In this document: positions 22,640 to 32,325 of the stretch, piece by piece | Layout: each line of letters begins with the position of its first letter | How positions within the stretch are numbered: position 1 is the first letter of the stretch | Source of the DNA: Pyrus communis | Taxonomy: Eukaryota > Streptophyta > Magnoliopsida > Rosales > Rosaceae | DNA length: 64,000 nt | Direction: 5' to 3' | Assembly: GCF_963583255.1 (NCBI RefSeq) | Contig: NC_084807.1 | Coordinates: 28,284,381-28,348,380 of the forward strand | Program-made: the position numbers and the translations under genes | The notes under the pieces: model-generated | Database searches by the model: none | What the model saw: the letters and a program-made list of their open reading frames with translations, nothing else | Told to the model about the DNA's origin: nothing

Positions 22640-23990
22640 GTTTTAATTGTAGGGACCAAAGGAGACGTGGATGTTTGGCACAAGTGACATGCCCTACGTG
22701 GGTTTAAGTCTCCCATTGCCCTGCACCTTCCTCCAACAACAAGATTTACCCCTTAACCCCACTTTTTAACTCGAAGGAGTCTTCTAATTTGTTGGACTTA
22801 ATTACCTGCATGCACCAAAATAGGCCCAAGTTGTTTCTTATATTTCCTAAGTTTTTTTACATTAATTAAGTTACGGAAATTGAGACTTGAATTACAGTGC
22901 AAAGCACACCGACTTCTTAGTATCATAACACGATCAATAGTATACTGCGTGGTTTTGACTGTGGTTATTGGTGGGCTAGAAACAATATGTGGTTAATGTT
23001 CTTGATACCGGTAAATTTTTTCGAGAGCTATTAACCTAGACGCATATACAACTATCTACATATACAAAGAAAGTATAATAACCGTAATCTTCTTTTTTTG
23101 TTATGTAATTAAATCGTAATCTTCTCTTATATGTGAGTATTAATTGTATTGAATAAAATACCATTTGATAGTAAAGTCTCATTACTCATCATGATTTCCC
23201 ATATCGATAATTTTAAAGTCGTTTTGACTAGAAAAAAAAAAGAAAAGAAAAAGAAGAAGATAATTTTAAAGCCGTGATTGCCTAGAGTGATTGGTGCATA
23301 TTAATGCCTCCACCATGATTCCAAGAATTCACTTTTTTTTTTCCTTTTACTTATTTTAGACAAGGAGGATCTTCATTTACTGATTTAATTTAGGTACGCA
23401 AGGGTAAGGGTACAGCCAATACATCTGCATCTGCTCCCCCTCTTCCTCGTTGATCAAACTACCGAACCACCTCTGAGGATCTTGCACTTGTCATCAAAGA
23501 AGTACTGCTATGAGTTACCTTTAACAAATGTCGAGCTTTCGTCTCTCAGTGCTATGTCATGGACACAAACCAATAGTTGAGTTACAAGAGTATTTAACGT
23601 TAATTGTTTGAGCTACAAACTTCTTATTTTGTAATTCCTATTTCGTCCGTGAATCCAACTAAGTTGTTAAGGATCAAAATATGTTCGACCATGACAAGGG
23701 AGAGAGAGATGGCAATGAAAAAAATATGCATCCACAACGATTATTTAATGTATATTTTCATGATTTATGAAATATACAGGATTAATTTTGGCATTCACCG
23801 TGGGGGATTACTGTATGTCGACAGAAAAAGTTAAACAAAAAATTACAATAAAATTAGAAGTATCCAATCCAATATACATGACAGAATTACACAAACAGCC
23901 CTATATATTGCCCATGAGGTACTAGACCTAGCGTGTGTCTCCTAGAATGACCTAATACATTCACGTGGAAAAAATAAATTGATATCAAAT
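22640..23990. other. Intergenic spacer
   Basis: AT-rich, with A/T homopolymers and a purine-rich run at about 23232-23262. A 76-codon frame at 23604-23834 has no domain. No gene supported. Confidence 0.45.
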
Positions 23991-23996
23991 TCATCA

Positions 23997-24511
23997 TTTA
24001 CGATAAAATAAATTGTAACAACGGTCTATTAACTTTAACTCAATTAGAGTAATAGTCTCTTAACTAAAAATTTATTACCATTGGTCCCTCAACTCATCAA
24101 AACATGCAGTTATTGTCTCTCAACTAAAAACACATTATCATTGGTCCTTCAATTTTAATTCAACTGGAGAAATGATCCCTCAACTTTAACCCACTTGGAG
24201 CAATGATCCCTCAAACTTTAACTCAATTTTAGCAATGATCCTTCCAACATAACTCATTTTGACAAAAATTTGATGACGTTGACGAAAATGATCATATCTA
24301 CACATTTTGATGAGTTAAGGGACCCCGATTGTAGCAATGGTCATTCCAACATAACTTATTTTGATAAAATTCTAACGAAGTTGACAAAAAGGATCATAGC
24401 TACATATTTTGATGAGTTGAGAGACCAATGGTAATGACTTTTTAGTAAAGGACTATTGCTCCAATTTGATTAAAGTTGAGGAACCATTATTACATTTTAC
24501 TCTTTACGATA
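23997..24511. mobile_element. Non-autonomous Mutator-like element (long-TIR MITE)
   Basis: The element spans 24006-24502 and is flanked by an exact 9-bp direct repeat TTTACGATA (23997-24005 and 24503-24511). A 9-bp target duplication is diagnostic of Mutator-like transposons. The terminal inverted repeats are about 100 bp and roughly 80% identical; shared blocks include ATTACCATTGGT and TCAACTCATCAAAA. The interior repeats parts of the TIR motif (CAATGATCC...TCAACTTTAA) several times. There is no transposase, so mobilisation would have needed one in trans. Confidence 0.85.
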
Positions 24512-24739
24512 TTCGAATTTAAAACCTATAAGTGAATAAGAATATTATTAAATCATATTACAAATTGTCATATTGATGTATAATATGATTTTTGTTTTTG
24601 ACAAAATATAGAATTTTATACTAAGCTACAAGAAATGAGATTCAAACTTGAGTTCTGACCAAAAAAAAAAAAAACTCAGCGTTCTAACCAACTTCACATA
24701 GTCAGCGAATAAATTATGTGTAAGTAATTTGTTTTTTAT

Positions 24740-24905
24740 TTATTTTATTTTGTGAAATGGGACTAGACTCACAGATGCATTTTAACCTCTTCTTGGTCAC
24801 CATCGTGTGATTCATCAACACCAAAAATCGAACTCAGGACGTGCCATGTGAAATAGAATATGGAATTCATCTCCAACTACTCTGTCACCCCATCGTGGTT
24901 CCTTG
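24740..24905 (-). repeat. tRNA-related SINE copy
   Basis: On the minus strand the copy reads from a head with GAGTTCGATTTTTGG (B-box-like), through TGTTGATGAATCACACGATGG and GAGGTTAAAATG, to CTGTGAGTCT and an A/T-rich tail. The same order is seen at 57905-58112 and 61750-61945. Confidence 0.55.
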
Positions 24906-25699
24906 AATGCGTAAGTAATTTGTTGAACGCCTCTAGTTTTTATTTGTTCAATTGTTTCTAGATGAGAATAAGCAAGTAGGAACTTCCTTGAATGTGAACC
25001 AAATAAATTATAATTGTATAAGATTCCGGTTCGACATGCTTGGTGGAATTCTCGTATGAACCTTCCTTAGACTTTTACAGTTTTCTAGTCTTTGCCCACA
25101 TGACATGACGAAGAAGACCAACACAGATGTTCATAAATTATTCATATTGGTCGTCCTCCTCATCATGGAGTAAGATTCTCTTTCTTATTTTTTCTTTTTT
25201 TTATTTTTTTATTTGAAAGGTTACGATTAAATCACGTCAATATTTTACATTAATTAAAGATAAAATAAAGAATATGAGAAGAGGGAAGGAAACCCCTCCT
25301 CATACATACACACACACATATATATATATATATATTTATATATTGTTATAAGATTCTCCGTCTCATGCATTGCATTGTTGCATGAATGACTGTGTCTACT
25401 GTAACTCTGCCGCGAAGACCCGCAATTTAGAGTCGAAGTCTTGTTCTTGAATCCTTACACAGAAAGACAAAATCCCTAATTAACTTTTTCTAAATCCGAT
25501 TAAATGACTTCTGATTTCGTTGTATTTGTCTCCTTTTAGTTGAAGGAAGTCTTGGATTCGATTGACATGAAGGAGGAAAACGATACGTAGAGAGATGAGT
25601 GCGGTAATTAATTGTGATTGTTCACACCTTTCGCCTTACGGCAATATAAACTACAACTTTGTTGTGACAGTAAGAATAAATTGTGAAATCTTTGAGCTC
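24906..25699. other. Intergenic spacer
   Basis: No gene. Contains a CA/TA microsatellite at about 25307-25338 and otherwise unremarkable AT-rich sequence. Confidence 0.45.
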
Positions 25700-25930
25700 G
25701 TTTGAAAGTACTTTTAAAATTGATACAAACTCTTTTAGTGAAAATATTTTTGGATTCAATCATTGATAAATATGGAAGTAAATCCTAAAAAAATATTTGA
25801 AATACTTTCTGCAAGAAGCACTTGTTATGCGCTTCTTGCAAAAAACACTTCAAGAAAGCACTTCAAGTGCTTTTAGAATCCAAGTATTTTTTCTAAAGCA
25901 CTTTTAGTCATATTAAAATCAATTTCAAAC
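25700..25930. repeat. MITE family 5 (hAT-like), complete copy
   Basis: Starts GTTTGAAAGTACTTTTAAAA and ends with its imperfect inverse, TTAAAATCAATTTCAAAC. The interior has the repeated AAGCACTT / AAGTGCTT motifs typical of this family (GAAGCACTTG, CTTCAAGTGCTTTT). Degraded relatives are at 47424-47580 and about 62410-62600. Confidence 0.7.
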
Positions 25931-26208
25931 TAGCCATTTACAAACATGTAATCGTCTATAAAAATATTGATATTTCCAATGAATCCAATAATATCATAGA
26001 TCACGTGTGTGGACACACAGTCATGCACACGGCACACCAATTACATCAAAACTCTAAAGCACTTTCAATCATATTAAAATCACTTTCAAACGAACAATTT
26101 ACAAACATGTAATTGTCTATAAAAATATTGACATTTCCGATGAATCCAATAATATCATAGGTCATGTGTGTGGACACACAGCCACGCACACGGCACATCA
26201 ATGACATG
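25893..26208. repeat. Tandem duplication, 161-bp period
   Basis: Segments 25893-26047 and 26054-26208 align along their length, sharing TTTACAAACATGTAAT, CTATAAAAATATTGA, CCAATAATATCATAG and GTGTGTGGACACACAG. The duplicated unit begins inside the end of the family 5 MITE, so the duplication happened after that insertion. Each unit contains a short palindrome GTGTGTGGACACACA. Confidence 0.85.
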
Positions 26209-27084
26209 CATTTGGTGGCAGATGCAAGTGTCTGCGTTTAGTCAAAATGTAGGTTGTGTCAATTATATGGGATGGAATATTTTTTATATTCCCCCCTTCC
26301 TTTTCTTTGACAAGTAGATCATTAAACTTCTATTATTGTACGTGTCCCTTGATGCTTGGCAGTTGACTTGGTCTCCTGATACCAAACAAATACATTTCAC
26401 TTTGTCATGATTCAGGAAGATGATTTCCGCGCTCTCTTTTTTACTTCTACAAACATCTGTCTATTTGTCTATTGATTTCCCTTTAATTAATCCGTTGTAA
26501 ACGGAATCTGCTAATCACAACAGACAAGTAAGGGACTGGCACGCTTCGAGGAACAAACCGTGTGAGAGAACCGATCACCGAACCAAGTAAACCGGCCGAG
26601 GCAACCGGATATCCAAGTCGGTTCGGCCGGTTTCTCGGTTTTTTTGGTAAGAATGCCCTAAGCTACAGGGAAGATGTATCTGTGAGCCAAATCATAGTTC
26701 ACAGATGGAAAAGTAAATATTACTGCAGTAACCAGTACACTGAAGGATGTAAGTAAAAGTTAAACCCATGATGCCAAAGAACCTTATCTTTCAGAGAGAT
26801 CAGGCATGAGAGTATACAAAAGTTTCCAACTTTACTAAAACCTAATCACCATCTGACCTTTCATGGTCCACAAAATGCAAAAAGAAAGATGGTACCACCA
26901 CCACCACCACCACCACCACCACCACCTGCTAACCAATTGCTGCAAATAATGCAGCAACATGTACACTTGCAGCAGGCCTTACCAAAAACAAAAGGGGTTA
27001 GCAAAAACAAAAGGTCCAAACCTATCTAGACCGGTATTATCTTCAGCAACGTCCATAATCTACGGGTGGGGCGCGCTTATGGCT
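26209..27084. other. 3' flank of the J-domain gene
   Basis: Contains a (CCA)n trinucleotide run at about 26894-26927 that lies in or near the 3' UTR of the minus-strand gene. A G/C-richer patch at 26560-26650 has repeated CCGG / ACCG words (CCGATCACCGAACC, GGCCGAGGCAACCGG). No coding region is supported. Confidence 0.45.
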
Positions 27085-29424
27085 TCAGTTTCCTTGGCCG
27101 ACTTGGCATGTACCATTGTCGTCGGTCATCATTGGTAGAGGTTTCGGAATCTCTTCATTTGTTTTACCATCATTCTGTTTCACTGGTGCATCACGAGCTT
27201 CTGTTATAACTTGATAAAGCTCCGAAGGGAGAGCTGCTGGATCCAATTCCCAACAACCCTTTGGAGCATTATGAGCTTCTTCACCTGTAAGTAAGTGACT
27301 AGGGACCCGATGCGAGAAACGGAACATCTCCTCTTTAGGAATCCTTTTCACTTCCCTGGGGTCTGTGTGCTTACGAAACACTGTTTTAAAACCAGCGACC
27401 TTAGATAGAGGAGCGACAGACACACCGTGTTCCTCAGTAAAGCCGTCAAGCAGTTCCACCATGTCATATTTGTTGATTACTGCATCTGGGGTATGCTGAC
27501 TCCAATCAGGGGACCAGTTCCTATATAGAGCCCAGATTTCGCCCCTTGTAGGAAATACGCGAATCATCCCTCGTGTGCCTTTTGTCCAATTAACCTTGCT
27601 TGAGAAAGAATTTAAAGTATCAGAAATTGCGTATCTGCCAGGCCTGAAATCACCACAAGTTTTAGCAAAACCAGAACCTACCCAGTTCAGCGTACCCAAT
27701 TCATTGTTGCTTCTCGAGTTAAGCCAACTGACCCGCATCTTAAACGGCTTCAAGGAGATCACCTTTTGAATTCGACCATAATAACGGGGCATACCATCAT
27801 TATCATATGCAGCCCAAACTTGGTCCTCTCCAAAGGATCTTTCAGTTCGATCCAAGTCAAAATTATGAAAATCGGGGTCTGGAACATTGATCGGCATTGG
27901 TGACTTATCCTCTACATCTGGATCACTGTTTGTGCTTGTGTCAACATTTACCACACTCTTCTGTTTCTTTTTTACTTTCACAGTTTCTTGCTTTTTGTTT
28001 GCCTGCTTTGCTTCAGTTGCTGAGCTCCGCGCAAGAAAATTGCGAATCGAAGTTAGTGCCGTCTCTATTAGAACTTTTCTTATTACCGGATATGGAACCT
28101 CTCTGAGGACCTTAGGTTTGTCCTGTGTACTAGAGAAATCATAAATTCTTTTTGTTCCAGCATTACCTTTACTCAACTCAGATATACCTCGCACGTCGGC
28201 TCCACCATTTCCCATGGACATTTGATTAACCCTTTTTTTATCATACCCGTTCAAATGAGGATCATCCGTTCTTCTCTTTTTCAATGTAGGATTTCCCTTC
28301 AAATTTTGACTTCTTTCCCATTCAGCAATTGACTGTCTCCGCTCTGAATTTCTATTCATATTCTCACTTGCCTGCAGAACCGCATCCACAGCAGCGTGAC
28401 CCGATGCAACTGTGCTACCGATACTTGTCACTTGGGTGGCAGAGCCCTGCTTTAAGTTTGTGTTGTTGTTTGAATTAGGACCTGAAGACCCCCCAGCTCC
28501 TACATTTTGAGCTGCAGCACAGTTTCTTGCAGAACTATTTGAGTTACCACCAGCCGCATAGTGTCTTGAATTCTGACGCTGCTGGGAAGAAGAGCTCTTG
28601 GACGACTTGAAAATCTCCGCAGGTGGAGCCTGTTCTACAGCCAAGAAAGTCTTCTTACAATTAGGACAGACAAGAAGATGATGTAGATACATTCTGACAT
28701 ACTGATAATGAGTTTTGCAATGGTTACAGATGGTCCAAAATGTAGCAGCTTTTGCATATGAAGGTATATGGGTGGAACCACGCTGGGTCCTCGCATTCAT
28801 AACATTCTGAAAGGTAGATGCACTAGGTTGCTGGGTCCTTGCATCCGTAACATTCTGAAAGGTACTTGCACTAGGTTGAGTTGACGGACCTCCACTACAG
28901 TGTGCAGCTTCCTGTTGAGACGCTTTTACAGTCTTCCTGACACTATTCATACAATTTTGAAATGTGCTTGCACTAGGTTGCACTGACGGACCCCCAGTAC
29001 AGGACACTGCTTCCTGTTGAAACCCTTGTACATTCCTCTTGTGGTTATATGCTACCCTCTTGGCCTTGTCTGATAACAAAGTCCAGGCCTCTGAAACCAA
29101 CTTAAATGCGCCTTCTGCACCAAAACACTTGTTTTTATCCGGATGAAGCATGAAAGCCAACTTTCTATACTCTTTCTTAATCGTCTCATCATCAGCACAT
29201 GGACTAACACTGAGTACTCCATACCAATCTGCTTCCCCATTAATTTTATTCTCCGAAGAGATGTAAACATCAAGTATAGTCAACATTTGGGAGAGACCCT
29301 CAAGCTCGGGACACAAATTTAGAGCCTTCAAAACAAACTTCTTGGCACTAGCATAATTTCTTTCTGCAAACTTCCTCTCAGCATGTTCCTTAGCCTTGAC
29401 CGCATCATCTTTATTGCACTCCAT
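27085..29424 (-). CDS. J-domain protein with C-terminal DUF3444
   Basis: Plant-specific Hsp40-type co-chaperone with a C-terminal DUF3444 domain; its client is unknown. One uninterrupted coding exon of 779 residues. The ATG at 29424 (MECNKDDAVKAKEHAERKF) is chosen because this start is conserved in the family, and the extra upstream codons begin with TTG. Residues about 66-130 form the J domain (DWYGVLSV, HPD at 94-96). About 148-215 contain three copies of QPSASTFQN in a low-complexity region. Near residue 240 a zinc-finger-like pair CNHC/CPNC is seen. DUF3444 covers roughly 535-755 (FGEDQVWAAYDNDGMPRYYG, GEIWALYRNW, FRFSHRVPSHLLTGEE). A leader intron is indicated upstream. The HPD motif is intact, so Hsp70 stimulation is plausible. 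Related proteins are annotated only as DnaJ-domain proteins. Confidence 0.93.
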   Translation of the reverse strand: MECNKDDAVKAKEHAERKFAERNYASAKKFVLKALNLCPELEGLSQMLTILDVYISSENKINGEADWYGVLSVSPCADDETIKKEYRKLAFMLHPDKNKCFGAEGAFKLVSEAWTLLSDKAKRVAYNHKRNVQGFQQEAVSCTGGPSVQPSASTFQNCMNSVRKTVKASQQEAAHCSGGPSTQPSASTFQNVTDARTQQPSASTFQNVMNARTQRGSTHIPSYAKAATFWTICNHCKTHYQYVRMYLHHLLVCPNCKKTFLAVEQAPPAEIFKSSKSSSSQQRQNSRHYAAGGNSNSSARNCAAAQNVGAGGSSGPNSNNNTNLKQGSATQVTSIGSTVASGHAAVDAVLQASENMNRNSERRQSIAEWERSQNLKGNPTLKKRRTDDPHLNGYDKKRVNQMSMGNGGADVRGISELSKGNAGTKRIYDFSSTQDKPKVLREVPYPVIRKVLIETALTSIRNFLARSSATEAKQANKKQETVKVKKKQKSVVNVDTSTNSDPDVEDKSPMPINVPDPDFHNFDLDRTERSFGEDQVWAAYDNDGMPRYYGRIQKVISLKPFKMRVSWLNSRSNNELGTLNWVGSGFAKTCGDFRPGRYAISDTLNSFSSKVNWTKGTRGMIRVFPTRGEIWALYRNWSPDWSQHTPDAVINKYDMVELLDGFTEEHGVSVAPLSKVAGFKTVFRKHTDPREVKRIPKEEMFRFSHRVPSHLLTGEEAHNAPKGCWELDPAALPSELYQVITEARDAPVKQNDGKTNEEIPKPLPMMTDDNGTCQVGQGN
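28775..29000 (-). repeat. Coding minisatellite in the J-domain gene
   Basis: Three imperfect repeats encode QPSASTFQN followed by CMNS, VTDAR or VMNAR. The last two are adjacent (spaced 16 residues), and the first is separated by a copy of the QQEA-CxGGPS block that itself occurs twice. The pattern indicates in-frame tandem duplication within the linker after the J domain. Confidence 0.8.
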
Positions 29425-30660
29425 TTTCCCTAACAGTCTCAATACACTTCCTCTGAGTCTTTACTTAACTGGAGCAGTAAGCATAATACGAGAAAAAGTA
29501 TTACATTTGACAACCCCTAGCCATTTTTCCTTCCCAGAAAGCGGTCATGACTACGGATGTTAAATACCTGATCCAAAGAGAAAGCAAACAAATAGCATCA
29601 GATTATTTTACTTTTAACTACAAAAACATTACCAAATTCAATTATGCTAACAACTTAAAGTCCGACCTGATGCAGAAATAAAAAAAAAACTCATTTCAAA
29701 GCAAACATTGTTTAAATACAGAGTTTAAAACCCTCCTCCACCAACACCAAACGAAAGAAGCCGTTGCTATAAATCTAGAAACAATAAATTACATCACATT
29801 GAATAGAAACAAGTATTACTTTTATAGACAGAAACAGATGATGTACTAAGTTAACTACAAATCTACTAGATGCAGTGTAGCAATGACTTCTTAAGTTAAG
29901 ACGACAGAACTCAATCATCTCTCCTTTTCGACTTGAGCCACAGACTTCCCCGTCAAAGGACGAAAGGGCTTCGCTTCATTACAAAGGGCTCATACATTTT
30001 CATCAAACACTTGGAACTACACCAAGAGAACTCCTTAACACAGCATTTCCCCAACAATTTCCAACAGATCTAAGCAATTAAGAAAGCCAGATATGGCATG
30101 CCATTGCACACTCTTACAAGAAATTCAACAAAACATTACCTTAATCAAGCTTCCCTAATGCATACAATATGTCAAATCATAAACAAAATGCAACAAAACA
30201 AAAGCCATCTTTTCGAAAAAAACCCTTCAAAAAAAATCCCAAAACCCACTTGGAGGAAATAGTCCCCAAGAAAATAATGATCAGAATTTACCAACTCAGA
30301 AAGCTCAAAGCTTTTTACTGAAAAACTACAAGATTTCTGTGTGAGTTCACAGAAACATAGCTTTTAGGGTTTCAATAACATCGTCTGAACTTCTGAGACA
30401 AACCTTCATTTTGTTGGGTGGGAAAGTTCTGAAACTTAGCACTTTCAAAATTTCAGAAAATTTCACAAACCCTAGCTCTGTGCCATTTCCCAAAATTGAA
30501 CAAAACCAGAAAAGCACTTAAGCAAAAGCGGAAATTGCAGAGAAAAAATGCTTACCCACAAAGAAGGAAGAGGAGTCTGGACTCTGACTGACTTGAAGGA
30601 GTTTGAATCTGAGACGACCATCACCACCAGGTACACTGACCCATTAGCCCCTAGAGAAAA
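29425..30660 (-). promoter_or_regulatory. J-domain gene leader: 5' UTR exon, intron, second leader exon
   Basis: On the minus strand a leader exon at about 30650-30556 ends in a good donor (TTTGTGG/GTAAGC). A matching acceptor (TTTGGATCAG/GTATTT) is at 29568, giving a leader intron of about 1 kb. The second leader exon (29567-29425) contains two or more short upstream ATGs before the coding start. Positions of transcription start are not certain. Confidence 0.55.
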
Positions 30661-30781
30661 TTCTTAATTGCAGACTTAAAAATTGAAAATTTTTAGGGAA
30701 AAAGTAAGAATGGGTTTTGGTGCCTCTAGGCTCTAGTATTGTATAGATTTATATATTGTTTGGTTTAATTTAACCCAAGAA

Positions 30782-31190
30782 GACTAACTAGGTTTAAGTT
30801 TTAACCTCGGCGTAGGATTTACGCTAGAAAGACACCGAACATTCTAGATGGAAGAGTAATGTTACACCAGATGTAAGAGAACTGTTACGCCAGTTGGACA
30901 ACGCACATTATAGTAGTAAGAAAACTAAAAATATAATGAGAACGGATCATGAGTTCGATTCACAATGCACACATTAACTTTAAAGAAACATATTGTCACC
31001 GACTAACCAGGCTCAAGTTTTAACCTTTGCGTAGAGTTTACGCTAGATGGACACCACACATTCCTAATGTAAGAAAATTGTTACGCCAAATGTACGTCGC
31101 AGATTTTAGATGTGAGAAACTAAAAGTATAGTGGGAACATATCCTGAGTTCCATCCTCAACATATACATTAACTTTAAAGAAACATATTG
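30782..31190. repeat. Tandem duplication, 219-bp period
   Basis: Units 30782-30997 and 31001-31190 share GACTAACYAGG, AAGTTTTAACCT, TTTACGCTAGA, CTGTTACGCCA-type and CATTAACTTTAAAGAAACAT blocks. They are more diverged than the 14.2-kb duplication, with several indels. Located in the promoter-distal flank of the J-domain gene. Confidence 0.8.
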
Positions 31191-32107
31191 CGATTTATTT
31201 CGTTTATTGGATGTAATTTTAGTTTAATTAGGAAATATGCAACTAACATATTTGTTTATTTCTTTAATTTGTTGTCACAAATTTTTAACAAAATGTTACA
31301 ATTAAATTTCTATTGTATCCTAGTAAGGCTCACGAAGAATTTAGGGACAATGTGGCAAGTTGGAGAGCCTTAGCGCTTATCTATGTCCTACATTCCACAC
31401 ATTTCCATATTTTAAATAATTAAATTCTCTTTTTTCAATCGAAAAGTAAATTACATTTTTATAAGATATCGGTAAAGCATTGATATTGAAACATATTATA
31501 ATTTTTAAGTATATTAGTAGAGAGCACGCATTTTGTGTGTATAAACAATTTATCTTAATAAGTGCATTTTTTTTTAACATTACATAATTACTGTTTTGTC
31601 ATTCTTATGTAAATATTATGTATCAAAAGTGAGGGTAAAATTGAAAAAAAAAAAAAGGATATGATTGTCATTTTATGAAAAAAGAGGGTAAAATAGGAAA
31701 AATAGGGATATGATTGTCATTTTGTCAAAAGGTACAAAATTACTATTTTACCCTCATTTTGTCTATAGTGTGTATCAAAAATGAAGGCAAAATAGAAAAA
31801 AAAGGAAAAAAAGTTGACAATGAGGGATCTCTTAATAGTATAGATATAATTAGACACCCTCTTTCACTTATATATCAAATTTCATTTTGCAAATGATTTG
31901 TAGATTAATTGATAAATTATAAACAATAAGTGTCAAACTTTATACAACGGTTTGATTGGACATAAATCAATCCATGTTGTCCAATAATCGTAGCATCCAC
32001 CGAGTCGTATTATTAAGAAATTTTTGAAATGGGACACCATATATTTGTGACCAAAATACAAAATGGAAACAAAAAGGCCCAAGCCACGTACAACATCAAT
32101 AGCACAG
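31191..32107. other. Spacer between J-domain gene and copia element
   Basis: AT-rich with no gene. From about 31630 to 31800 a short unit AGGGTAAAAT...GGATATGATTGTCATTTT is repeated two to three times, in part inverted (TACTATTTTACCCTCATTTTG). Before the copia insertion this joined directly to the sequence now at 37515. Confidence 0.5.
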
Positions 32108-32112
32108 GGTAC

Positions 32113-32325
32113 TGATAACAACCCTAATATATGTAATACAGAGAAAACACTAGAGAAGAAATGTATCTAAGAGAGAGAACAAACTTAGAGAGAGAAAGAG
32201 GAGGGAAATTTTTAGTTTTTCATTACATTCCAACTGTGACCGACCTCACTTATAAATACAGCACACATATAACTAACTCTGCAGTCCTCCAATACAATTG
32301 TTACACGTGTATATATATCCTAACA
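32113..32325 (-). repeat. Copia 3' LTR
   Basis: 213 bp, identical to the other LTR except for two substitutions. Read on the minus strand it starts TGTTAGGATATATATAC and ends GGGTTGTTATCA. The element's pol stop codon lies at its first bases: TGT TAG spans the start of the LTR. Confidence 0.97.

Noticed and set aside
29424..29442. Start of the J-domain protein six codons upstream
   Set aside because: The upstream codon is TTG. The family start MECNKD lies at 29424 with ATG.
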